Of a stretch of DNA of 22,954 nucleotides, positions 14,108-21,184 are shown in pieces; position 1 is the stretch's first letter; each line of letters begins with the position of its first letter. Under the pieces are notes generated by a model that searched no databases, was not told the DNA's origin, and saw only the letters and a program-made list of their open reading frames with translations. This DNA is from JBGSZX01 sp964640545 (lineage in GTDB: Bacteria; Bdellovibrionota; UBA2428), in NCBI GenBank assembly GCA_964640545.1, contig CAZXHL010000036.1:1-22954 (forward strand), read 5' to 3'. A program made the translations under genes and the position numbers.

Positions 14108-15892
14108 GTGAGAAATTGGATTCGTTTTTGTCTTCTGAGCCTAGCTGCGCCTGCTGTCTTTGCGGCACCCAATGTCTTACTTGTCGATAGTTCCTTTGCT
14201 CCGGTCAAAATTTCAGGCAAACAACCCTTCAAAGATCTTTGCTTTTTGATCAGTGAGAATCCTGGGAATTATCCCGAAAAGGGCGACTGCTACGATTCCG
14301 TAGATTGGGCGGATGTTTCGAAGTCAGATGTTGATTTGCTCAAGGGGATGCAGGATCACCTGGCTGGAAAGCCTTCAACACTTGCTGTGAAGTGGGCTAG
14401 TGTTCTGGTAGCTCAACCGGACCAAGCACAAAGGGTGCTTGGCGTCTACACCGAGGCTGTGCATGGATCGCGTAGTTATTCAGTCTTGAAGAAAGCTTCT
14501 TTAAACAAGGCAGAGATCATCCCTGTTAGAAACATGAGTTCTATATCTCCTCAGATGGCTCATCTTATGAACGCTGTAAATGATCCGAAAGAGCTCGATG
14601 CCAAAAATTTAAAGCTCCCTCGGTATAATCCCGAGTGCGGACTTGTAAAATATTCCGACAAAGATCTCTCGGAGTTTCAAAACTCCAAACGCACTCTCGA
14701 ATATCACCATCGTCTTAGTAAGATTCTATCGGCCCATAAAAGTATTCAATTGGTGAACCTTTCACTGGGCTATCGATTGTCGTGGGTGAGGGAAGACAAC
14801 CCCAAGTGCCCGGAAGAGGCTTGGATACGAGAATATGAAATCCTAAAAAGCGCATGGACCAATTTCATTCGCCAGCACGCCAATGTTCTCTTCGTCGTCG
14901 CCGCCGGTAATGAGTCTGAAAACTTTGATGACCCGTTCAAGGCGAGTGATGATTTATGGGCTTCGATTTCGACCTTACCTAACTTGCTACTAGTTGGGGC
15001 CATGAGACGTGGAGGTGATCGTTATGATTCCTCGAACTTTGGAAAGCTTGTGGAAGTTACGGCTATTGGAGAGGGGATTCCGGCAAATTCTCCACTGCCG
15101 GGTGTTGAGACCGGTTATCCAACAGAACTGCGTGGCACTAGTTTCTCCGCACCTGTTGTGACCGGACAGGCCGTTGGTATACTAAGGAAGTTTCCGAAAA
15201 TGGGTGTTGCTACCTTGAAGAAGCAACTTATAAAAAACTTTTTGGAAACAAGAAAAACTTTGGTTTTCGAAAGCCTGAATAAACATTGTGGCGCCAATAA
15301 GAATGAGGATGCTTGTTTGTCGGTGCTCGCGAGTCTTGTGCAGACGCCCGGCCTATTGTGGGACGACACGGCGGAGCTATTTCTGATTGGAAAAGCCGCA
15401 TGGGAGTTTGCACCGTTTCCCATGGCCTTTGATCCATCGACTAAGGTGAGTGGACAGATAAAAATGTTCCCCGTGAAAGATCAGATGCTTCCGGGGCTTA
15501 TACTGAGTCCGAAACTCGGAGTCGAAGAGCTGCTCCTTACTCTTCACCATGAAATCTATCACTTTGCCTCCATGCGCGAGGCCTTTAATGATTTTTACAA
15601 GCAAAACAAAGTTGAAGGGTGCGTATCGCCTTACCAGTTAGCGCTTTTAAAAGATGAAACCCCTGCTTATATTCGAGAATATCAATTCTATGAAAAGTCA
15701 CCGAAATGGTTCAAGAAAGCTTTGTCTAAAGTTGTTGTTGATTCCAGACTTTTCGGGAGCAAGATGAACCTCGAGGAATTTTATCGAAACCTAGATCATC
15801 AAATAAAAATGGATAAGAAGTTTATTGTTAGGCGGTATGTTGAGTTGGGACAATATCCAAAATGCGCGGCCGCACTTTTGAAGTCGAATTAA
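14108..15892 (+). CDS. Secreted subtilase with C-terminal HExxH domain
   Basis: This 594-residue protein has a clean signal peptide (cleavage about residue 19-20, VFAA). The S8 domain starts at once, without an I9 propeptide. The likely triad is Asp27 in NVLLVDSSF, His119 in VHGSRSYS and Ser345 in RGTSFSAP. The oxyanion Asn268 is in VAAGNE. The Asp and His contexts are divergent; the Ser and Asn ones are strong. After about residue 420 comes a second domain with HHEIYHF (480-486), a HExxH zinc-protease motif. It is followed by ETPAY with Glu517 as a possible third ligand. It may therefore be a two-protease fusion, or a subtilase with a peptidase-like accessory domain. The start is GTG. An upstream ATG (14103) closes after two codons. 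Confidence 0.88.
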   Translation: MRNWIRFCLLSLAAPAVFAAPNVLLVDSSFAPVKISGKQPFKDLCFLISENPGNYPEKGDCYDSVDWADVSKSDVDLLKGMQDHLAGKPSTLAVKWASVLVAQPDQAQRVLGVYTEAVHGSRSYSVLKKASLNKAEIIPVRNMSSISPQMAHLMNAVNDPKELDAKNLKLPRYNPECGLVKYSDKDLSEFQNSKRTLEYHHRLSKILSAHKSIQLVNLSLGYRLSWVREDNPKCPEEAWIREYEILKSAWTNFIRQHANVLFVVAAGNESENFDDPFKASDDLWASISTLPNLLLVGAMRRGGDRYDSSNFGKLVEVTAIGEGIPANSPLPGVETGYPTELRGTSFSAPVVTGQAVGILRKFPKMGVATLKKQLIKNFLETRKTLVFESLNKHCGANKNEDACLSVLASLVQTPGLLWDDTAELFLIGKAAWEFAPFPMAFDPSTKVSGQIKMFPVKDQMLPGLILSPKLGVEELLLTLHHEIYHFASMREAFNDFYKQNKVEGCVSPYQLALLKDETPAYIREYQFYEKSPKWFKKALSKVVVDSRLFGSKMNLEEFYRNLDHQIKMDKKFIVRRYVELGQYPKCAAALLKSN

Positions 15893-15927
15893 CAAAAACG
15901 AACTCTGTAGGTCAAAAGGAAAACAAC

Positions 15928-16380
15928 ATGGAAGCATCGTTAGAGATCCAAAGTAAGATTCGTACCGAAATACCCATGGCTGAATTCATGGATTTCACAC
16001 TTCAGTTGCTAGACCAAACTAATGCTCGGGCTTCAATTCCACTGCCTCAAAACAGCAACCACCTTGGCACAGGGTTTGGTGGTAGCCTTTACTCCTTTGG
16101 GGCGCTCAGCTGCTACAGCGTTGTTCTTTGCAATTTGGCGGCCCTGCGAATCGAGAACCCTTATGTTGTGATCGCAAGCGGTGAGATTGAATACCTCAAG
16201 CCTGCAAGAGGCGACATGACTTCCAACGTGAGTTTGGATCAGGCTTTACATGCGGAATTTTTGGATTCTTTTCACAAACGTGGCGTCGCAAAACTTCCAC
16301 TAGTAGCCGGTGTGTTTTCGGAGGGCCAAGAGTGTGCAAAATTTGTAGGTCAGTATGTGGTTAAGAAAAATAGAAGATAA
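15928..16380 (+). CDS. YiiD C-terminal-type hotdog (putative thioesterase) protein
   Basis: This 150-residue protein starts at an ATG with a good AAAGGA site. The open frame extends upstream to 15862 but would overlap the subtilase gene. The NHLGTGFGGSLYSFGALSCY stretch (residues 45-64) matches the hotdog core of the YiiD C-terminal domain, whose members are putative thioesterases. The GEIEYLKPARGDMTS strand block (92-106) fits the rest of the hotdog fold. A role on an acyl-CoA or acyl-ACP is likely from the fold, but the substrate is unknown. It is the last plus-strand gene before the convergent LysR gene, 35 bases after the subtilase. Confidence 0.82.
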   Translation: MEASLEIQSKIRTEIPMAEFMDFTLQLLDQTNARASIPLPQNSNHLGTGFGGSLYSFGALSCYSVVLCNLAALRIENPYVVIASGEIEYLKPARGDMTSNVSLDQALHAEFLDSFHKRGVAKLPLVAGVFSEGQECAKFVGQYVVKKNRR

Positions 16381-16403
16381 CCTTTTCCCACTCTTCGTCA
16401 CAT

Positions 16404-17333
16404 TTAGTTCGAAAAGAGACTCATCATATAAGAAGCATCCATATGACGATAGTGGCACAAATAAAGTGAAATCTTAACGTCCTCGAGATTCATAATACAT
16501 TTGAAGTTGGCCTTGTCGCGATTGACGAATTCCTTGGCTGAGGTTTCGTTGAGGAATGCGATGCCTTCCCCGAGGCTCGCAAGATTCATTTGCATGGAGG
16601 GGTCTTGTATCTCGGCGTGGATGTTGGGGCTGATTCCATGGCGATGAAAGTATTCATCAAGGGCTTTTGCAAGTGGTGAGTCCGGCCCAGGAAATATCAA
16701 CGGGCATTTTTCAAAAATTTCTTTCGGAGTCAATTTCTTGCTCGTAAATTTTTTGTGACAGCATACGTAGATTGATGATGTCATGAGGAGATGTCTATCA
16801 ATAGCTTTGTTGGAAATTTGAGGAAGGCTGTCACTGATGAGGAAATCAATTTGTTCGTTCTCTAGATACACTTGAAGTGTTGAGGCTTCTGCTTGTATCA
16901 GGCTCATCCTTCTTTGGGGATCGGGAATGATATGATGAGAGATATGTGCCAGGACTGAAACTGGGGTTGTGGGGCTGGCGCCTATACGGTATCTTTTTAA
17001 GACGTATTTGTCTTTCTGAGAGGCTTGTAAAAAGTCCCAGCTTACCGCTCGCACTCGGTCGGCATGCCTAAGAAGTTCTTCCCCAAAGGCCGTGAGTTTC
17101 ATTCCTGCTCTTCCGCGTGATTTCACAAACAAAGGCTCTCCTAAGCTGTCCTCGAATTTCTGTAACTGTTGACTCAATCCCGGCTGTCCGACGCCCAGCA
17201 TCCTAGCCGCTTTGGAGATGGATAGCTCTTGCGCAGCCGCTAAGAAATACAATAATTGCTGGTAGTTAAAGCTATTTCTAAGTTCTTTTAGTTGTTTAAT
17301 CTTAATATCACTACCAACAATGTTTGGATTCAT
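16404..17333 (-). CDS. LysR-family regulator, cassette B
   Basis: This 309-residue regulator has its winged helix-turn-helix at residues 22-82. It reads FNYQQLLYFLAAAQELSISKAA, then GQPGLSQQLQKFEDSLGEPLF, then GRAGMKLTAFGEELL. The effector-binding domain starts near RIGASPTTPVS. The DNA-binding domain parallels the regulator at 2991, including the SKA and GQP positions, so the two regulators are probably related by duplication, while their effector domains differ much more. It is divergent from the eRF1-like/HPF-like pair and should control it. The 20-residue N-terminal extension before the domain (KIKQLKELRNS) is slightly long, but no later Met precedes the domain and no ribosome binding site is evident. 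The ligand is unknown. Confidence 0.94.
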   Translation of the reverse strand: MNPNIVGSDIKIKQLKELRNSFNYQQLLYFLAAAQELSISKAARMLGVGQPGLSQQLQKFEDSLGEPLFVKSRGRAGMKLTAFGEELLRHADRVRAVSWDFLQASQKDKYVLKRYRIGASPTTPVSVLAHISHHIIPDPQRRMSLIQAEASTLQVYLENEQIDFLISDSLPQISNKAIDRHLLMTSSIYVCCHKKFTSKKLTPKEIFEKCPLIFPGPDSPLAKALDEYFHRHGISPNIHAEIQDPSMQMNLASLGEGIAFLNETSAKEFVNRDKANFKCIMNLEDVKISLYLCHYRHMDASYMMSLFSN

Positions 17334-17445
17334 AATTATCTATTATTACAATCATAAGTTTTGTTCGACAATAAGATTATCAAACAAGTTATCCCCAAGA
17401 AGAAGGCACCCGGATGGTGCGGGGAGACAGTATAGGGAGGTATTT
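17334..17445. promoter_or_regulatory. Divergent control region of cassette B with leader hairpin
   Basis: This 112-base gap lies between the LysR and eRF1-like starts. A palindrome TTGT-TCG-ACAA (17361-17371) fits the T-N11-A logic of LysR sites. ATAAG occurs on both sides of it. Closer to the gene, GCACC-CGGAT-GGTGC (17406-17420) can form a small hairpin in the leader, 13 bases before the AGGGAGG ribosome binding site. Operator assignment is inference. Confidence 0.4.
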
Positions 17446-18444
17446 ATGAGACAACTTAACGTATTTAACTGGAGGACTCTTGTAGACGTCGATACACCGC
17501 CTTGTTTGAGTATGACAGTCAACCTCAAGCGTTCTCAACAGAAGTCATGGGGCGAAAGGTTGATGGCTGAAGTCGGGCAAGCAGAAAAGCTTGTTAGGAA
17601 GAGCTACGGCGATCGTGGCGTCGAAGCATTGAAGCTGAGGGAGAAAGTTGAAAACTTTGTTTCTTCTCAGCAATTTCCGGTAGCGCAGTCTTTGGGGATA
17701 TTTGTGAATCCAGAGATGTCTGCTTATGCGGCTTTTAGTAAGTCCTTTCCAGAACTTTGTGTGGTTTCGGATAGCTTCCACATCAAACCTTTTATCTATA
17801 ATGACTGGCAGCGGCCCGTCTTTGGAGTCTTTGTCACTCATGGACGCTTAGAGTTTTATTTGGTGAATCATTTTGAGATTGTTCCTCAAGGAGCGTTTGG
17901 GGGAATTAAGGAGTTTCTTGGAACTCGAAAACTTGGAGCTCAAAGCATATTTGTGTTTGCGGAAAATCGCTGGGGTCAGAATCTACATGACAAGGCTGTG
18001 GAAGAGGTTAAGTCGCGCGGTTTTAGAATCGTAGAAACCGGTGCAGAGGACAGACAGGTCTTTTTGTCTCAACTTCCAAATATTGCTAAGGCTCAACACT
18101 ACTATGAAGAGCAGAGTTTCTTAAGGCATGCGAAGGCACATTACCCCCTAGAAACTCCATCGAGAATCCTTTCTGACCTTAAAAAGTCACCGTCTCGAGC
18201 AGGAACTTTTGCCTCATCGGTCATCAATCCCTTATGGGGAAAGATCCACAGGAGCAAGTTAGATATCAGCATGTATGAGCAACAATTTGATGCTGAAGAT
18301 GATTGCATCGTGGATGACCTTTACGAGATTGCATTACAGAAAAATATGAACACTTTGTTTGTAGACCCTGGGAAATGGGATTTGCCCACGCCATTTGTTT
18401 TCAATAAATCCCCAAACAAGCCCCTCAAGGAGGAAGTCGCATGA
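17446..18444 (+). CDS. Bacterial eRF1-like (baeRF-type) protein, cassette B
   Basis: This 332-residue paralogue of the protein at 1895 starts at an ATG with a strong AGGGAGG site; the longer open frame from 17320 lacks support. Shared blocks appear in the same order. WRTLVDVDTPPCLS is at 9-22, NPE then SDSFHIKP at 88-115, LWGKIH at 263-268 and DAEDDCIVD at 282-290. The middle alpha/beta domain (about 110-225) and the L7Ae-like C-terminal domain (about 235-310) match the eRF1 layout. No GGQ is present; a GAFGGIKEF stretch (149-157) has GG but no Q. Its stop overlaps the HPF-like start by four bases (ATGA), so the two are coupled. Likely targets are ribosomes or stalled complexes, as inferred from family and partner. 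Confidence 0.7.
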   Translation: MRQLNVFNWRTLVDVDTPPCLSMTVNLKRSQQKSWGERLMAEVGQAEKLVRKSYGDRGVEALKLREKVENFVSSQQFPVAQSLGIFVNPEMSAYAAFSKSFPELCVVSDSFHIKPFIYNDWQRPVFGVFVTHGRLEFYLVNHFEIVPQGAFGGIKEFLGTRKLGAQSIFVFAENRWGQNLHDKAVEEVKSRGFRIVETGAEDRQVFLSQLPNIAKAQHYYEEQSFLRHAKAHYPLETPSRILSDLKKSPSRAGTFASSVINPLWGKIHRSKLDISMYEQQFDAEDDCIVDDLYEIALQKNMNTLFVDPGKWDLPTPFVFNKSPNKPLKEEVA

Positions 18445-18806
18445 AAAAAGAATTAAGATTTGTAAATATACCCCAAAGTAAATTTATAGAAGATTTCGTG
18501 GAGAAGAAGGTTGAATCCTGTCAGCATCTTTTCAATCACAAACAGCATGGAATGAAGATCAACCTTAAGGCAGAAAATTTTGCCTCCACTCCCGGAGGGG
18601 ATGACTATTCTTGCGAAGTTGTTTTGTTTGAAGGCAAGCAATGTCGAAGTATCGTTAAGCATGATAGCAATATCTACAGAGCAGCGTCGGAGTGTCTTGC
18701 GACGTTGAGGAGATATTTAAGAAACAAGCATGGCGGACACGAAATGACCCGCAAGGAAAAGCGTGAGCGCATTCACGCTAAGAAAAGAGGTCTGCTGGTA
18801 GCGTAG
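18441..18806 (+). CDS. HPF/RaiA-like ribosome-associated protein, cassette B
   Basis: This 121-residue protein has the HPF fold pattern. An N-terminal strand (LRFVNIP) and helix (IEDFVEKKVESCQHLF) come first. A GMKINLKAE strand follows, then a YSCEVVLFEGKQCRSIVKHDS hairpin, and then the long helix NIYRAASECLATLRRYLRNK. The last 25 residues are basic (TRKEKRERIHAKKRG). This copy keeps the family pattern more clearly than the one at 1493; identity between them looks low by eye. It is translationally coupled to the eRF1-like gene through the ATGA overlap and is followed by a strong terminator, so the operon is just these two genes. It is inferred to bind the ribosome under the control of the divergent LysR protein. 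Confidence 0.74.
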   Translation: MKKELRFVNIPQSKFIEDFVEKKVESCQHLFNHKQHGMKINLKAENFASTPGGDDYSCEVVLFEGKQCRSIVKHDSNIYRAASECLATLRRYLRNKHGGHEMTRKEKRERIHAKKRGLLVA

Positions 18807-18836
18807 GACAGCAATACCTAAAGAGTCCCCTGTATG

Positions 18837-18880
18837 GAGCAGCCTGGTCTTTAAAGGAGACCTAGCTGCTCTTCTTTATT
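18837..18880 (+). terminator. Strong intrinsic terminator at the end of cassette B
   Basis: A long hairpin has outer stem GAGCAGC/GCTGCTC, inner stem GGTCT/AGACC and loop TTAAAGG, and is followed by TTCTTTATT. The stop codon of the convergent DUF72 gene lies in the loop, so the 3' arm is also coding sequence. The two convergent genes therefore share it. Confidence 0.75.
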
Positions 18881-19771
18881 GTTGGAAGAAGAATTGTTGG
18901 AAGAGGAATAGAGCGTGATTGCTTTCACTTCGATATCTTTTACAGAATTAAGAACTGATGAAAACCATTCAAAGTAAAAGGCGGAATTTTCTTCGTCAGG
19001 CTGGTGTATGAAGAAGAAGAGTTCTCGTAGGCCGCTAGCTTGAAGTTCGATGATGCGTTCGAGCCAATACTCTAGCCGTTCTTGGTCGCGGTCTTCGCCG
19101 TTCTCACCAAGGAACCTCACGAAAGCCGTATCGCCAACAAAGCTCTGGTGCAAGACTTCACGCCTGCCGAGAGTGTCACTAATCACAGGGAAGGCATTGT
19201 GGGAGGCTAGAAAATCTACCACGTCAGTTAGCAATTCATTGTTCTCATAAAAGTCAGGATGTCGTAGTTCGACGCCGATTTTGTATTGTGGAGGGGTTTT
19301 CTTGAGAAGTGTTCCCAGGTCGCCGAGAATTTCGTGCCCTTGTTTGTCTGAGAATTGAAAGAAGCTTGGCCCGAGCTTTTCACCCAATTGGCCAAAGACT
19401 CTCCAAAATTTGTCCGTGCGCTCAATGCGGTCAATTAAGTTTTTGGCATTGGTGATGTGGCGCGGGATCTTTGGGCAAAAACGAAAGTCACTCGGCACGC
19501 TTTCTCCCCACTGCACGATTCGCTCATCGGGAGGGATGCCGTAGAAAGTGGCATTGAGTTCGATGGCTCCAAGTGCTTTCCCATAGTGGACAAGATAGTC
19601 CTTATTTCTGGCGGACTCAGGATAGAGCGAGCCCCTCCAGCCATCGCAGCCCCAAACCGGTCCACCGAGGTGAACTTGCAAGGTGCTCGCTTTCCCGGGC
19701 CTTCTTCTGTGATCTAGTTCTGGAAGCTGCAATGACAACGACTGCAGTGCGGTATCTTGGCCGAATTTCAT
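18851..19771 (-). CDS. DUF72 family protein (TIM-barrel-like)
   Basis: This cytoplasmic protein of the DUF72 (YecE-like) family is about 306 residues from the Met at 19771; a GTG at 19798 would add nine. Family marks are the GCDGWRGSLYP start, the AIELNATFYGIPP block, the CPKIPRHITN block, and GPSFFQFSD and VELRHPDFY further on. Most members are 250-300 residues and have no settled biochemical role. The N-terminal 30 residues (LSLQLPELDHRRRP) are extra. The extreme C-terminus has a short repeated SSSNNSSSNN stretch, encoded by two near-identical 15-base units, before EEQLGLL. It converges on cassette B. The likely promoter lies in the 118-base gap before the PlsC-like gene, where I see no clear motif. 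Confidence 0.92.
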   Translation of the reverse strand: MKFGQDTALQSLSLQLPELDHRRRPGKASTLQVHLGGPVWGCDGWRGSLYPESARNKDYLVHYGKALGAIELNATFYGIPPDERIVQWGESVPSDFRFCPKIPRHITNAKNLIDRIERTDKFWRVFGQLGEKLGPSFFQFSDKQGHEILGDLGTLLKKTPPQYKIGVELRHPDFYENNELLTDVVDFLASHNAFPVISDTLGRREVLHQSFVGDTAFVRFLGENGEDRDQERLEYWLERIIELQASGLRELFFFIHQPDEENSAFYFEWFSSVLNSVKDIEVKAITLYSSSNNSSSNNKEEQLGLL

Positions 19772-19889
19772 GACTACGTGATTTATAGAAGACTTCACTT
19801 TCCAGACAAGTCGTTTTTATGGCCTTTTGGCAAATTTGTAGAATTCTTCCTTGCGGATCTGAATATCGCCTTTAGACTACACGTAAATC

Positions 19890-20690
19890 ATGATGCTCCT
19901 GCGAAAACTATGGAGACTAAGCCTTTTTGTTCTTTCCCTTTTGGGGTTGGGTGCCGTATTTACTCTTTTATCTTTTTCTAAGAAACGCAAAATGGCTGAC
20001 CTTAGGTTGAGAGTTTTCTCTAGGTGGAGCCGCTGGATACTTCGACTTTTTGGGATCCGACTTCATGACAATCTCTTTAGTCGCGATGAAGTTCCATCAC
20101 ATGCAAGGGTTATTATTTCCAATCATGTGAGCTACCTGGATATCCCGATCATCGCCAGCTTTGGTCCGACGCTATTTCTCGCCAAGAAGGAAGTCTCAGA
20201 ATGGCCTTTGATGGGGAGGCTCGGGAAATCACTGGGGATGCTATTTGTAGACCGGGCAAGCCTCATCAGTCGGGCGAAAGCTATCGTCGACATCAAATCT
20301 CAGGTTCGGCAGGGCAGGAATGTTGTGATTTTCCCCGAGGGGACGACGAGCATTTCGGGGCCAGTGCGTGGGCAGGTGCCGTATTATGCGGGAGCCTTTA
20401 GAGTCGCACGGGATCAAAATGTTCCTGTGGAAGTGATCTATCTAGACTACAAAGAATTAGACATCTGCGCTTGGGTGGGCGAGCAAACTTTTGGAGATCA
20501 TCTCTGGAAATTTCTTGGAGCTCCCAAGATCACCGTAAAAATTCGCAGAGAATGGATTCCTGCCATCCCAGGAAAACCCTCGCAGCGAGAGGCCTACCAT
20601 TGGTCCAGGCAGTGGATTAACGAGGGCGGACATGGCTTCTTCAGTGGCGTTAGAAAGGCGGTTTCTTTGAGACCGGACCTCGGTTGGTGA
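19890..20690 (+). CDS. PlsC-type 1-acylglycerol-3-phosphate acyltransferase (second copy)
   Basis: This 266-residue acyltransferase has an N-terminal membrane segment (about residues 8-28). NHVSYLD (78-84) gives catalytic His79 and Asp84, and FPEGTTS (148-154) is the acceptor block. LFVDRAS (118-124) fits the intermediate motif. It should acylate lysophosphatidate at the inner membrane. It differs clearly from the copy at 12421 in length and spacing. Being unlinked to the unusual lipid block, it could be the general-purpose enzyme, but I cannot tell from sequence alone. It reads towards the OsmC gene with a 40-base gap. Confidence 0.91.
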   Translation: MMLLRKLWRLSLFVLSLLGLGAVFTLLSFSKKRKMADLRLRVFSRWSRWILRLFGIRLHDNLFSRDEVPSHARVIISNHVSYLDIPIIASFGPTLFLAKKEVSEWPLMGRLGKSLGMLFVDRASLISRAKAIVDIKSQVRQGRNVVIFPEGTTSISGPVRGQVPYYAGAFRVARDQNVPVEVIYLDYKELDICAWVGEQTFGDHLWKFLGAPKITVKIRREWIPAIPGKPSQREAYHWSRQWINEGGHGFFSGVRKAVSLRPDLGW

Positions 20691-20730
20691 TTTTACTCCA
20701 AGCTACGGAGAATGTGCTAAGCTCCAAGCT

Positions 20731-21114
20731 ATGCAAAATGTAATAGCAATTGCTTATGAAGGATCGTTCACGCAAGAAGTTGAAGTGGGGACTCACAATC
20801 TCACATCGGATGCCGAGCCAAATGACGGCGGGTCGGGGCTGGGGCCGCTGCCACATGACTTTCTCAGCGTGGCGCTTGCGACGTGCACTTCTATGACTCT
20901 GCAAATGTATGCCAAGCGAAAAGAGTGGCCGCTCGAAAAAATTCTTGTTGATGTTCACTTCAAAAAGTCTCCTGATGGAGGAACAGTCTTCTACAAGAAA
21001 ATCGAGATGGAGGGTGCGCTTAGCGACGAGCAGAAGGCTAAGCTCATAGAAATTTCCGACAAGTGCCCCGTTTTCAAGACGCTCACTGGTGGCATCACTG
21101 TCGAAATGGCATAG
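20731..21114 (+). CDS. OsmC/Ohr-superfamily protein
   Basis: This 127-residue protein has the OsmC-type layout. A SGLGPLPHDFLSVALATCTSMTL core places Cys52 on the central helix, and Cys112 lies in DKCPVFKTL. This two-cysteine pair is the peroxidatic/resolving pair in OsmC and Ohr enzymes, which reduce organic hydroperoxides with thiols. The sequence is closer to the general OsmC-like (YhfA-type) branch than to Ohr. No Shine-Dalgarno site precedes the ATG. The nearest (CGGAG, 20706-20710) fits a three-codon frame ATG-TGC-TAA instead. A 10-base direct repeat, CTCCAAGCTA, occurs at 20696 and 20722, the second running into the start codon. Confidence 0.93.
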   Translation: MQNVIAIAYEGSFTQEVEVGTHNLTSDAEPNDGGSGLGPLPHDFLSVALATCTSMTLQMYAKRKEWPLEKILVDVHFKKSPDGGTVFYKKIEMEGALSDEQKAKLIEISDKCPVFKTLTGGITVEMA

Positions 21115-21184
21115 TGGTTGAGATTTAACCCAAAATTAACTTGGTTAGGGTCTAAGTATTTTCTGCAAGGTCGATAAGTAGAGG

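Noticed and set aside
17320..17445. N-terminal extension of the cassette B eRF1-like protein
   Set aside because: The open frame starts inside the LysR coding region, reads as low-quality sequence (IIIYYYNH), and a strong ribosome binding site supports the ATG at 17446.
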